From contig OZ023206.1 of NCBI GenBank assembly GCA_963995525.1, forward strand, positions 2,431,565 through 2,495,564: DNA of 64,000 nucleotides. Reading direction: 5' to 3'. Below are positions 11,946 through 23,488 of this stretch, piece after piece (positions within the stretch are counted from its first letter, which is position 1; each line of letters begins with the position of its first letter). The DNA comes from Escarpia spicata. Its lineage: Eukaryota > Annelida > Polychaeta > Sabellida > Siboglinidae. The translations under genes were made by a program, and so were the position numbers. The notes beneath the pieces were generated by a model. It did no database searches. It was not told the origin of the DNA and was given only the letters and a program-made list of their open reading frames with translations.

Positions 11946-14460
11946 CAGTGTCTGATGCTACCTTTTGCTCTCAAATAATCTGTTCTCTTAGTTTTACACA
12001 TAAAGACATAATTTGGCATAACTTGATAAGTTTTTGTAGCAGCACATTTGTACTTCTAGTGTATCAGTGCAACATAACATACATACTGTGTGCCACATTT
12101 GAATGTCATGTATGTGATATTTCCACGCAACCCATTTGCATATATAATGTAAAACTTCAACAGCCGTTTTCTTAATTTTCACTTTTTGAACCCTACCATG
12201 TTCAATGCTCCATAACTTCACCAAATTTTGTAGCAGTCATAATTTTTGAAACCGTATAAAGCACTCTACCCAATCTTTACAAGGATGAAAGAAAACGATG
12301 TTACAATTTTTCCGACTTATCAATCATTTGGTCAGCCGGGGTCACATATAGACGTATTAGTCCAAAGGACTTCAGGGCCTCTTGGCCCTTTTTTACTAGT
12401 GTTATCTCACATGGACATCTGCCCAATTAATTTATGAAAACTTATTATACCTCCTGGGTATATTTACCTTTAAAGACATTTTTTTGTTTTTTCTTTTTAT
12501 AAGTTTTACTGCATCTTGCGGCCTTCAGCAGACTGAATTTATGGTTGTGTCACATGACTTATGTCATGTGACACAAGCTGGAGCATGATTGGTGGGAGCT
12601 CCTGGCCGACGTCTCTGTTCAGTGAAGACTTCCCCCGTATATGTTAAGGCCAGACACAGCAGGTAGATATGATTATTTTTTAATTTGTGCAAACAATTAA
12701 AATTGTTCTGCCCAATGCATGAAATGGGTCTTACTGAGTAAAATATATTTTGAACTTTTTTATCCAGACCCCCGTTTCCGTGGTAACAAACAAAATGGCC
12801 GCCATTTTAAGCAAATATTGGCAAATTTGGAAACACTGCCATTTTTAATTGAACCCATATATAGTCATAATTCTTGCAAATCCATGTTTCTATAACAAAT
12901 CTATTGTGGAATGATCAGAGCATTTTTTGAAATGTGTTTTTATTTTTAAAATAATTTTTTGTTAAAATACCCAAAAAATGTTTTTTGGCAACAAATATGT
13001 CTATATCTTTCAAACTATTCATGATTTTTCAAAAAAAGTGTATGATCATTGCACAGAGTAGGATATGCTAAATGCAACACTGAAAACATGGTGTATATAG
13101 CATAATTATTCCCAGAGATATCCCGTTTCCAAATGCAGAAATTTGAAGAAAAATGTTTTTGAGAAAATGGCTGTGAAAGATTACTTACTTAGAGGTACGT
13201 AATTGTCATAGAAGTGAACTTTATTGATAGTATGCATACAAAGGTATAATAATCTGGCAGAAAACCATTTTCAGTATTTTTGGTCAAAAACACCATTTCA
13301 CCTGGGGTGTCTGGCCCTCCTTGGTCTTTCTCCTATGCCAGTTCTCCTAGAGGTCTAAGATTTTTACATCTTTCATCGAAAGCTTTGTTCTTGAGTATAA
13401 AGCTTGTGTATAAATTGCAGGAAATAAAACTGAATATACAACTCAAGAGACTGCAATGTTTCTAAATGCATGATAAGCCCAGTAGACAGTACCTATGCAA
13501 TGCACACATGACCCTCTCATTTAAACTAAGCCAAGCTTCTGGGCTGGGCCAAATATGCACTTGTTCCATTTTCCATCTGCATGTAGAATTCACAGCTTGT
13601 GGATCCACAAACAAAGAAGACAATATGTTGGTCAATATTTTAGATTGTAATGTTCCGTGAAAATGGATCGATGGGCAGAGAAAATAATACTGTTGCCAAT
13701 GATGGTACATAAGTCTGATAAAGCGAAAGTAAACAGTGGTGCCCTCAGCACACAGACAGACTGATATATGTCTTATTTGGCCTAAATAATTAAACAGTAA
13801 CAAAAGAAATACGTATAAATAATAAATCATAAATGTTAAACAAATATTAAAATAAGGTGTCGGGAGACTGCCATTTAGGTGTTAATTCCAAGAGATAAAT
13901 CCTAACCAGCCCTAAGCGACGTTGAGACGACTACACATGTTGCTACAAATCTGCAATTTTGCAATAATGTTTTTGCAATGTTTGAATATAACTGACTTTG
14001 TGGTGTCATTTCGTGCCGCTCGCCAACACTGAATGTGTCGCAATTTCGGCATATTTTGGGCGAGGCGGCATTGAAAAATGGTGAGGCCTTGCTTGATTCA
14101 TTGACACATCAACAGGTATTCTAATCATACAGGGCAATATGATTTATGGTAATCATAGTATCAGTAATATACAATTCTCAATAGTGAGTGTAATTTCTCT
14201 GAGTGGGTGTGGCTGCAAGTGCCAGGACAGATAATGATAACATATGCTCCCTTCGAATAACGAAATGCAAATGGTAGAGAGTTTCAAATATTCCAGCCTC
14301 CTGATAGACCAAGTGGAAGCATCTGATGGTATAAGAGTTCCCTGATGATCAGATCAGATTAGAATTAGGTTTAGGGTTAGAGATTATGTCCCTCACAAAC
14401 ACCCAGTCAGAATTGTGAATCACAGCTGCCAACTGTACTGTATATTTATTGATGTTACAG
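11946..14460. other. 2.5 kb of intron DNA without recognised features
   Basis: The sequence is AT-rich with T runs, and its open frames are short. No exon with credible splice sites and STAT similarity was found. A segment near 12340-12400 (AGTCCAAAGGACTTCAGGGC) is weakly like dispersed repeat A in a different arrangement. The acceptor of the exon at 14461 ends this stretch. Confidence 0.5.
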
Positions 14461-14573
14461 CTAAGATTGAGGAGTTGCGAGGACAAACAACGAGTGCGGC
14501 GGTTCTAGAACTGAAGCAGTTGGAGGAACAGAAGACAGCTCTCATACAGAACCTTTATCAGAACCACCGTCAG
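14461..14573 (+). CDS. STAT: STAT exon, coiled-coil segment
   Basis: This 113-nt exon begins after the acceptor TTGATGTTACAG with two bases that complete a split codon, and ends CGTCAG before the donor GTCTGT in phase 0. It encodes KIEELRGQTTSAAVLELKQL followed by EEQKTALIQNLYQNHRQ, a long polar helix that corresponds to the STAT coiled-coil region. The donor is not a strong consensus (GTCTGT). About 100 further copies of the same junction follow immediately, because the 32-bp array downstream begins inside this exon's last codons. If a later copy were used as the donor, the transcript would gain 32-nt steps and shift frame, so the first copy is taken as the real site. Confidence 0.88.
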
Positions 14574-17500
14574 GTCTGTCTCACACCACTCACACCTTAG
14601 AATACATACGCCAGGTCTGTCTTACGCCTTAGAATACATACGCCAGGTCTGTCTCGCACCTTAGAATACCCACGCCAGGTCTGTCTCGCACCTTAGAATA
14701 CATACGCCAGGTCTGTCTCGCACCTTAGAATACACACGCCAGGTATGTCTCGCACCTTAGAATACACACGCCAGGTCTGTCTCCCACCTTAGAATACACA
14801 CGCCAGGTCTGTCTCACACCTTAGAATACACACGCCAGGTCTGTCTCACACCTTAGAATACATACGCCAGGTCTGTCTCGCACCTTAGAATACATACGCC
14901 AGGTCTGTCTCGCACCTTAGAATACACAAGCCAGGTCTGTCTCACACCTTAGAATACATACGCCAGGTCTGTCTCGCACCTTAGAATACACACGCCAGGT
15001 CTGTCTCACACCTTAGAATACACACGCCAGGTCTGTCTCGCACCTTAGAATACACACGCCAGGTCTGTCTCCCACCTTAGAATACACACGCCAGGTCTGT
15101 CTCACACCTTAGAATACACACGCCAGGTCTGTCTCACACCTTAGAATACATACGCCAGGTCTGTCTCGCACCTTAGAATACATACGCCAGGTCTGTCTCG
15201 CACCTTAGAATACACACGCCAGGTCTGTCTCACACCTTAGAATACACACGCCAGGTCTGTCTCGCACCTTAGAATACACACGCCAGGTCTGTCTCACACC
15301 TTAGAATACACACGCCAGGTCTGTCTCGCACCTTAGAATACACACGCCAGGTCTATCTCACACCTTAGAATACATACGCCAGGTCTGTCTCGCACCTTAG
15401 AATACACACGCCAGGTCTATCTCACACCTTAGAATACATACGCCAGGTCTGTCTCGCACCATAGAATACATACGCCAGGTCTGTCTCGCACGTTAGAATA
15501 CACACGCCAGGTCTGTCTCACACCTTAGAATACATACGCCAGGTCTGTCTCACACCTTAGAATACACACGCCAGGTCTGTCTCGCACCTTAGAATACACA
15601 CGCCAGGTCTGTCTCACACCTTAGAATACACACGCCAGCTCTGTCTGACACCTTAGAATACATACGCCAGGTCTGTCTCACACCTTAGAATACATTCGCC
15701 AGGTCTGTCTCGCACCTTAGAATACATACGCCAGGTCTGTCTCGCACCTTAGACTACACACGCCAGGTCTGTCTCGCACCTTTGAATACACACGCCAGCT
15801 CTGTCTGACACCTTAGAATACATACGCCAGGTCTGTCTCACACCTTAGAATACATACGCCAGGTCTGTCTCGCACCTTAGAATACATACGCCAGGTCTGT
15901 CTCACACCTTAGAATACATACGCCAGGTCTGTCTCACACCTTAGAATACATACGCCAGGTTTGTCTGACACCTTAGAATACATACGCCAGGTTTGTCTCA
16001 CACCTTAGAATACATACGCCAGGTCTGTCTCACACCTTAGAATACATACGCCAGGTCTGTCTTACACCTTAGAATACATACGCCAGGTCTGTCTTGCACC
16101 TTAGAATACATACGCCAGGTCTGTCTCACACCTTAGAATACATACGCCAGGTCTGTCTGACACCTTAGAATACATACGCCAGGTCTGTCTTGCACCTTAG
16201 AATACATACGCCAGGTCTGTCTTACACCTTAGAATACATACGCCAGGTCTGTCTTGCACCTTAGAATACATACGCCAGGTCTGTCTTGCACCTTAGAATA
16301 CATACGCCAGGTCTGTCTCACACCTTAGAATACATACGCCAGGTCTGTCTTACACCTTAGAATACATACGCCAGGTCTGTCTTGCACCTTAGAATACACA
16401 CGCCAGGTCTGTCTCACACCTTAGAATACATAAGTCAGGTCTGTCTCGCACCTTAGAATACATACGCCAGGTCTGTCTGACACCTTAGAATACATACGCC
16501 AGGTCTGTCTCACATCTTAGAATACATACGCCAGGTCTGTCACACCTTAGAATACATACACCAGGTCTGTCTCGCACCTTAGAATACACACGCCAGGTCT
16601 GTCTCACACCTTTGAATACACACGCCAGCTCTGTCTGACACCTTAGAATACATACGCCAGGTCTGTCTCACACCTTAGAATACATATGCCAGGTCTGTCT
16701 CGCACCTTAGAATACATACGCCAGGTCTGTCTCACACCTTAGAATACATACGCCAGGTCTGTCTCACACCTTAGAATACATACGCCAGGTTTGTCTGACA
16801 CCTTAGAATACATACGCCAGGTTTGTCTCACACCTTAGAATACATACGCCAGGTCTGTCTCACACTTTAGAATACATACGCCAGGTCTGTCTTACACCTT
16901 AGAATACATACGCCAGGTCTGTCTCGCACCTTAGAATACATACGCCAGGTCTGTCTGACACCTTAGAATACATACGCCAGGTCTGTCTCACATCTTAGAA
17001 TACATACGCCAGGTCTGTCTCACCTTAGAATACACACGCCAGGTCTGTCTCGCACCTTAGAATACATATGCCAGGTCTGTCTCACCTTAGAATACACACG
17101 TCAGGTCTGTCTCGCACCTTAGAATACATACGCCAGGTCTGTCTCACACCTTAGAATACATACGCCAGGTTTGTCTTACACCTTAGAATACATACGCCAG
17201 GTTTGTCTTACACCTTAGAATACATACGCCAGGTTTGTCTCACACCTTAGAATACATACGCCAGGTCTGTCTGACACCTTAGAATACATACGCCAAGTTT
17301 GTCTCACACCTTAGAATACATACGCCAGGTCTGTCTCACACCTTAGAATACATACGCCAGGTCTGTCTTGCACCTTAGAATACATACGCCCGGTCTGTCT
17401 CGCACCTTAGAATACATACGCCAGGTCTGTCTCGCACCTTAGAATACATACGCCAGGTCTGTCTGACACCTTAGAATACATACGCCAGGTCTGTCTCACA

Positions 17501-17830
17501 TCTTAGAATACATACGCCAGGTCTGTCTCACCTTAGAATACACACGCCAGGTCTGTCTCGCACCTTAGAATACATATGCCAGGTCTGTCTCACCTTAGAA
17601 TACACACGTCAGGTCTGTCTCGCACCTTAGAATACATACGCCAGGTTTGTCTTACACCTTAGAATACATACGCCAGGTTTGTCTTACCTCTTAGAATACA
17701 TACGCCAGGTTTGTCTCACACCTTAGAATACATACGCCAGGTCTGTCTCACACCTTAGAATACATACGCCAGGTCTGTCTTGCACCTTAGAATACATACG
17801 CCAGGTCTGCTCGCATCTTAAAATACATTA
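14571..17830. repeat. 32-bp minisatellite seeded on the 14461 exon donor, about 101 copies
   Basis: The monomer reads CGCCAGGTCTGTCTCGCACC then TTAGAATACATA. The exon end and donor read CGTCAGGTCTGTCTCACACC, so the first unit overlaps the last codon of the exon and every unit repeats the splice junction. Variants (CTCGC/CTCAC/CTTGC/CTGAC, CACACG/CATACG) recur in blocks; for example a run near 15630-16000 is repeated near 16620-16900. Confidence 0.98.
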
Positions 17831-18365
17831 AAATGTCATATTTTAATTTACTGTCATATCTTTGAAACTACTTGTCGGATCTTTGCAAAAATGTAATGTA
17901 TTAAGTCTGTATGAATAGAAGGTCGGGTATTAAATAATAGTCAATTTGCACACCGGTAACCAAGGTGACTAGATAATTCTTGGAAATTCTGGTGAGGTGG
18001 TTAAATTGTGGAAAGTCCCATGGAAAATTTAATTCTTCCATGTTTGTTATTATTTATTTTAACAAATGCTATATTAAGTTATGCAATGAAGTAGTTTGGC
18101 TGAATATAGAGTAAAACATTTGGTAAAAATATGAACTCTAATAGTTGTTTATAACTAAGATAATATTAGCAATGAAGTTTTATCTTTTGTCGAAAATATT
18201 TTCTGCCAAACTACTTCATTTCACATTTTAATATACTATTTCTTAGAATGAATAAAAAGGATATATATGAATTCAGTTTTCTGCGGAACTTTCCTCAAAA
18301 CCACTGTATCAGAATTTACATTAATTATCTGGTTACCATTGTTACCGTTGTGCAAATTCATTATT
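17831..18365. other. AT-rich intron DNA, no gene recognised
   Basis: This is unique sequence between the 32-bp array and a LINE remnant. No open frame of interest was seen. Confidence 0.5.
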
Positions 18366-18840
18366 ACTTAATATCAGAGAGATGAGTTGAACATCAGGTT
18401 GGACAGGAAGGAAATCAAGCAAGTGGAAGGATGTGTGTACCTCAGTGGAATGGTTACGGTGGATGGACATACAGAGGTAGAGATGTGACATCAAATACAA
18501 GCAGGAGCGAATGCTTGGAGAAAGGTAGAGGGAGTCATGATGGACAGAACAATTTCAAATACGCTGAAAGGGAAAGTTTTGAGAGTGTGTATTACACAGC
18601 GTGCCAATATGGTCTAGAGACCGCCGCAACAACAGAAGCTACAAGGTTGTGAGAACAACTGGGTTAGAAGAGTAACAACAACATAGAGGGTGGACAGAAG
18701 AAGGACGAATGTCCTGAGGAAAGAGGATAGGTTGGAATGCAGCCTAACAGAAAGACTGGTGAGAAGCCAGATGAGACGGGCAGACCACTTGGCAAGGATG
18801 GATGCAGGCAAACTTGACAGAGAGCAGAGGCGGAACAACA
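18366..18840 (+). pseudogene. LINE reverse-transcriptase C-terminal remnant
   Basis: Translation in shifting + frames gives GCVYLSGMVTVDGHTE, ANAWRKVEGVMMDR, LKGKVLRVC, QQQKLQGCENNWVRR and RSQMRRADHLARMDAGKL. These correspond to the tail region after the RT catalytic core of many invertebrate non-LTR retrotransposons. Stop codons and frame changes mark it as dead. The final conserved motif (RRGRPQLRWEDC-like) has been amplified into the array that follows. Confidence 0.8.
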
Positions 18841-19342
18841 CCAAGGACACAGGAGAAGGGGAAGACAACAACTGAGATGGGAGGACTGTGATGCAGGAGA
18901 AGGGGAAGACAACAACTGAGATGGGAGGACTGTGATGCAGGAGAAGGGGAAGACAACAACTGAGATGGGAGGACTGTGATGCAGGAGAAGGGGAAGACAA
19001 CAACTGAGATTGGAGGACTGTGATGCAGGAGAAGGGGAAGACAACAACTGAGATGGGAGGACTGTAATGCAGGAGAAGGGGAAGACAACAACTGAGATGG
19101 GAAGACTGTGATGCAGGAGAAGGGGAAGACAACAACTGAGAAGGGAGGACTGTGATGCAGGAGAAGGGGAAGACAACAGCTGAGATGGGAGGACTGTGAT
19201 GCAGGAGAAGGGGAAGACAACAACTAAGATGGGAGAACTGTGATGCAGGAGAAGGGGAAGACAACAACTGAGATGGGAGGACTGTGATGCAGGAGAAGGG
19301 GAAGACAACAACTGAGAAGGGAGGACTGTGATGCAGGAGAAG
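18841..19342. repeat. 44-bp minisatellite seeded by the LINE end, about 11 copies
   Basis: The monomer contains GGAGAAGGGGAAGACAACAA and CTGAGATGGGAGGACTGTGA. In one + frame it reads RRGRQQLRWEDC, which is the conserved motif expected next in the LINE remnant immediately upstream. The array is therefore an amplified piece of retrotransposon coding sequence. Confidence 0.92.
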
Positions 19343-19356
19343 TGTAGTCGAGATAA

Positions 19357-19412
19357 TGTTCGATCAAACTGCTCTGCCCAGTGACTGGATGCTGCACTAT
19401 ATAAGAACTTGC
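19357..19412 (+). mobile_element. SINE 3' fragment
   Basis: GTTCGATCAAACTGCTCTGC and GCACTATATAAGAACTTGCC match the tail of the SINE at 63391-63705 (GTTCGATTGAACAGTTCTGC, GCGCTATATAAGAACTTACA). About 35 bp between these blocks is missing here. It lies 54 bp before the exon at 19466. Confidence 0.75.
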
Positions 19413-19465
19413 CATTAAAGAGACATACATCCTGTTTTATGATTATAACACAATGTTTGTTTCAG

Positions 19466-19620
19466 ATCGTTGCGGAACAACTGGAGGAACTAGACGGGCC
19501 ACTCGGCCATCTCCTTGACAATGTCTGGGCCGACATTGATGCCTGGAAGAAACAACAGTTGCTGCAGATCACAGGCCTGGCAAAGCCACCTGACAGAATC
19601 ATGGACGTTCTTGGACAAAT
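19466..19620 (+). CDS. STAT: STAT exon, coiled-coil segment
   Basis: This 155-nt exon lies between the acceptor TTTGTTTCAG and the donor GTACGT. It starts in phase 0 and ends with two bases, AT. It encodes IVAEQLEELDGPLGHLLDNV, then WADIDAWKKQQLLQI and TGLAKPPDRIMDVLGQ. The DAWKKQQL segment matches the tryptophan-lysine region late in the STAT coiled coil, where STAT5 has a comparable QWKRRQQ run followed by a glycine/proline loop. The split Met codon (AT+G) joins it to the exon at 20855. A 56-bp array starts directly at its donor and repeats CAAATGTACGTGTTGGG. Confidence 0.92.
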
Positions 19621-20005
19621 GTACGTGTTGGGTTTAGACGACAGTGATGGGGTGGAATAAGATAACATGGCCAAATGTACGTGTTGGGTTTAGACGACAG
19701 TGATGGGGTGGAACAAGATCACATGGCTAAATGAACGTGTTGGGTTTAGACGACAGTGATGGGGTGGAATAAGATAACATGGCCAAATGTATGTGTTGGG
19801 TTTAGACGATAGTGATGGGGTGGAATAAGATAACATGGCCAAATGTACGTGTTGGGTTTAGACGACAGTGATGGGGTGAAATAAGATAACATGGCCAAAT
19901 GTATGTGTTGGGTTTAGACGACAGTGATGGGGTGGAATAAGATAACATGGCCAAATGTACGTGTTGGGTTTAGACGACAGTGATGGGGTGGAATAAGATA
20001 ATAAC
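19614..20005. repeat. 56-bp minisatellite seeded on the 19466 exon donor, about 7 copies
   Basis: The monomer begins CAAATGTACGTGTTGGGTTT and continues GACGACAGTGATGGGGTGGA and ATAAGATAACATGGC. The first copy is the true exon end and donor (GACAAAT, then GTACGT). Later copies read CCAAAT followed by GTACGT or GTATGT, so they remain donor-like. Confidence 0.96.
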
Positions 20006-20084
20006 ACAATCTTTATTGCTTCTAGTGAACAATTTGTTCTACAACATGCTCTCATAGATTTCACAGAATGATGATGTAGGCGGG

Positions 20085-20615
20085 CAAGTGATGGGTGGAT
20101 GGAGGGGATGTGAGGGGTGGGAGTGACGAGTGATGGGTGGATGGAAGGGATATGACGGGTGTGAGTGACGAATGAATGAGTGATGGGCGGATGGAAGGGA
20201 TATGAGGGGTGTGAGTGACGAATGAACGAGTGATGGGTGGATGGAAGGGATATGAGGGGTGTGAGTGACGAATGAACGAGTGATGGGTGGATGGAAGGGA
20301 TATGAGGGGTGTGAGTGACGAATGAACGAGTGATGGGTGGATGGAAGGGATATGAGGGGTGTGAGTGACGAATGAACGAGTGATGGGTGGATGGAAGGGA
20401 TATGAGGGGTGTGAGTGACGAATGAACGTGTGATGGGTGGATGGAAGGGATATGAGGGGTGTGAGTGACGAATGAACGAGTGATGGATGGATGGAAGGGA
20501 TATGAGGGGTGTGAGTGATGAATGAACAAGTGAATGGGTGGATGGAAGGGATATGAGGGGTGTGAGTGACGAATGAACGAGTGATGGGTGGATGGAAGGG
20601 ATATGAGGGGTGTGA
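20085..20615. repeat. 50-bp minisatellite, about 10.5 copies
   Basis: The monomer contains GTGATGGGTGGATGGAAGGG, ATATGAGGGGTGTGAGTGAC and GAATGAACGA. It is purine-rich on the + strand. It abuts the 36-bp acceptor array directly, sharing GGGGTGTGAGTG at the junction. Confidence 0.97.
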
Positions 20616-20854
20616 GTGCCACCTCACCTGTGTTCTAGAGGAGAGTTTGAAGTGTCACCTCACCTGTGTTCTAGAGGAGAGTTTGAAGTGTCAACTCACC
20701 TGTGTTCTAGAGGAGAGTTTGAAGTGTCAACTCACCTGTGTTCTAGAGGAGAGTTTGAAGTGTCAACTCACCTGTGTTCTAGAGGAGAGTTTGAAGTGTC
20801 AACTCACCTGTGTTCTAGAGGAGAGTTTGAAGTGTCAACTCACCTGTGTTCTAG
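20614..20854. repeat. 36-bp minisatellite seeded on the 20855 exon acceptor, about 7 copies
   Basis: The monomer is CACCTGTGTTCTAGAGGAGA followed by GTTTGAAGTGTCAACT. The last unit provides the real acceptor, GTGTTCTAG, followed by the exon. The upstream copies keep the same GTGTTCTAG, so seven potential acceptors stand in series. Confidence 0.96.
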
Positions 20855-21013
20855 GTGCGAGCGAGTGGGAGAGTTGCTGTGCACAGCCCAGAGACTGGCG
20901 GAACATGTCCTCAACATCTACAAGAACCTGCTTTTCCAGAATGACCCCTTGGTGGCCAAGGTCACAGAGGTTGCCAACCATCTCGATGCTCATCTGCAGA
21001 AACATGTCTTAAA
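20855..21013 (+). CDS. STAT: STAT exon, end of coiled coil
   Basis: This 159-nt exon follows the acceptor GTGTTCTAG and ends before GTATGT with two bases over. It encodes CERVGELLCTAQRLAEHVLN, then IYKNLLFQNDPLVAKVTEVA and NHLDAHLQKHVL. It aligns with the last STAT coiled-coil helix, the STAT5 region that begins with a Cys-Glu pair after a Trp and ends just before the DNA-binding domain. The split Lys codon (AA+G) leads into the FVVDKPPPQ exon. The acceptor is the last of about seven tandem copies in a 36-bp array immediately upstream; the upstream copies continue TTCTAG with AGGAGAG instead of the true exon start. Confidence 0.92.
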
Positions 21014-21276
21014 GTATGTGTCACATGATTCGACTCAGGGGTCCAAATGAAACATTTACAAAAAATCATGGCATTTAGGTGCATCACTGTATGAAATTGT
21101 AATGTTTTATAATGAAAGTTTGTATGTACACTAAGAAATATTTAAATGTTGTGGTAACTACTGTTGTGTGAATTATCCTATGAGATTTGTTTTGTAAATA
21201 CAGTGTTCAGATTAGCATTGAAGTCTTCAATGAGAAATGTTTTTGCATTAGCACATGGGAAACTTTGTAGAGTTAA

Positions 21277-23272
21277 CCATTTCAGTACTGCAGCCCTGAT
21301 CAGCTGTGACCACTGAATACTGCATTCCCAGTGAATATGCAAGACAACGGACTACCTCACTTCAAGTCAAGATTTGAGCAACAAAAATGCATTTTATGAA
21401 TAAGAATGTTATACATTTTCGAAAAGTATGATAATCAGCGAGTAAAATGAGCCATATCATTTTACATTCCGTCGTCATGGTAACCAGCAATCTGAGATGG
21501 CCACCAAGATTTCAACGTTTTTGCTGTCACCTTCACTTTCATCTCCAACTCTGTCGCTAAGTTCGCCCTGACATCGTCATGGTGTTGATCATCAACATCC
21601 GACAAAGATTCTTCGCTAAATCTATCAAATAATCTGTCCAAAACATACGGCGATAAAACGCTAGTTGAAGTAATGCCGACCGCCATTGTGGCCACCGCAG
21701 ATTTTGATAATCCGTCATTAAAACCACAAACATCTCCGTAAACTATTATTGAGCTATAATCCACAATAACCACTGCTGAATAGGTAATTTATTTGCCATG
21801 ACAACCGTACACAACAAGTGACTCCACATAGTGGATAAATATGAGTAAAAACGATTTGAATAGCGGACATCGTCAATGCCGCCACACCGGCCTGTCGTAC
21901 TGAAGCGTCCCACTCCGTGCGGCCGGTGTAGTGGCCTGTCGTACTGAAGCGTCACACTCCGTGCGGCCGGTGTAGCGGCCTGTCGTACTGAAGTGTCACA
22001 TTCCGTGCGGCTGGTGTAGCGGCCTGTCGTACTGAAGCGTCACACTCCGTGCGGCCGGTGTAGTGGCCTGTCGTACTGAAGCGTCACACTCCGTGCGGCC
22101 GGTGTAGCGGCCTGTCGTACTGAAGCGTCACACTCCGTGCGGCTGGTGTAGCAGCCTGTCGTACTGAAGCGTCCCACTCCGTGCGGCCGGTGTAGCAACC
22201 TGTCGTACTGAAGCGTCACACTCCGTGCGGCCGGTGTAGCGGCCTGTCGTAAAGAAGCGTCACACTCCGTGTGGCCGGTGTAGCGGCCTGTCGTACTGAA
22301 GCGTCACACTCCGTGCGGCCGGTGTAGCGGCCTGTCGTACTGAAGCGTCACACTCCGTGCGGCCGGTGTAGCGGCCTGTCGTACTGAAGCATCACATTCC
22401 GTGCGGTCGGTGTAGCGGTCTGTCGTACTGAAGCGTCCCACTCCGTGCGGTCGGTGTAGCGGCCTGTCGTACTGAAGCGTCACACTCCGTGCGGTCGGTG
22501 TAGCGGTCTGTCGTACTGAAGCATCACACTCCGTGCGGTCGGTGTAGCAGCCTGTCGTACTGAAGCGTCACACTCCGTGCGGCTGGTGTAGCGGCCTGTC
22601 GTACTGAAGCGTCACACTCCGTGCGGCTGGTGTAGCAGCCTGTCGTACTGAAGCGTCACACTCCGTGCGGCTGGTGTAGCGGCCTGTCGTACTGAAGCGT
22701 CACACTCCGTGCGGCTGGTGTAGCAGCCTGTCGTACTGAAGCGTCACACTCCGTGCGGCCGGTGTAGCAGCCTGTCGTACTGAAGCGTCACACTCCGTGC
22801 GGCCGGTGTAGCAGCCTGTCGTACTGAAGCGTCACACTCCGTGCGGCTGGTGTAGCGGCCTGTCGTACTGAAGCGTCACACTCCGTGCGGCCGGTGTAGC
22901 AGCCTGTCGTACTGAAGCGTCACACTCCGTGCGGCTGGTGTAGCGGCCTGTCGTACTGAAGCGTCCCACTCCGTGCGGCTGGTGTAGCAGCCTGTCGTAC
23001 TGAAGCGTCACACTCCGTGCGGCTGGTGTAGCAGCCTGTCGTACTGAAGCGTCACACTCCGTGCGGCCGGTGTAGCAGCCTGTCGTACTGAAGCGTCACA
23101 CTCCGTGCGGCTGGTGTAGCGGCCTGTCGTACTGAAGCGTCACACTCCGTGCGGCCGGTGTAGCAGCCTGTCGTACTGAAGCGTCACACTCCGTGCGGCT
23201 GGTGTAGCGGCCTGTCGTACTGAAGCGTCACACTCCGTGCGGCTGGTGTAGCAGCCTGTCGTACTGAAATGG
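21277..23272. mobile_element. TTAA-flanked MITE, copy 1, with internal array expansion
   Basis: The ends are CCATTTCAGTAC and its inverse, GTACTGAAATGG, both flanked by TTAA (21273-21276 and 23273-23276). The body at 21277-21895 matches the second copy (56060-56702) in inverted orientation, including CAGCTGTGACCACTGAATAC and GATTTTGATAATCCG-like segments. No transposase is present. TTAA duplication with CC-starting termini is typical of piggyBac-superfamily non-autonomous elements, so that assignment is an inference. The right part is a 44-bp array that inflates the element from about 640 bp to about 2 kb. Confidence 0.9.
21893..23262. repeat. 44-bp minisatellite from the MITE end, about 31 copies
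   Basis: The monomer contains CCTGTCGTACTGAAGCGTCA followed by CACTCCGTGCGGCCGGTGTA and GCGG. The equivalent end of the other MITE copy carries the same unit only twice (GTACGACAGG at 56068 and 56112, 44 bp apart). The array therefore grew from a pre-existing duplication in the element's subterminal region. It is CG-rich compared with its surroundings. Confidence 0.96.
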
Positions 23273-23296
23273 TTAAGGGTGAGAACAACATCAACA

Positions 23297-23311
23297 CCCT
23301 AACCCTAACCC
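23297..23311. repeat. Short telomere-like tract
   Basis: Two and a half CCCTAA units stand next to the MITE's right TTAA. Similar TTAGGG-type tracts occur near 61335 and 61403. All are too short to be former telomere ends. Confidence 0.6.
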
Positions 23312-23488
23312 AGCACCGACTAGTCTGATACAGATGAAAAGAATCTCTTAATAATTGAAAAGTATCCTTAGATGGACTTTTGATTTCTTTTAAATATGAT
23401 ATGATTTCTTCTAATGCAAAAATGTAGTCTAGAGAATTGTGGATACATGCATCAACTCTTGTTCTTATTTCCCTTGTGTTTATTTCAG

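Noticed and set aside
18614..19311. Minus-strand Ser/Pro/Leu-rich frames of about 215 aa
   Set aside because: They lie in the 44-bp array derived from a LINE end and are open only through repetition.
19858..20627. Minus-strand Ser/His/Pro-rich frames of 188-254 aa
   Set aside because: They arise from the 50-bp and 56-bp arrays. No conserved domain or start context is present.
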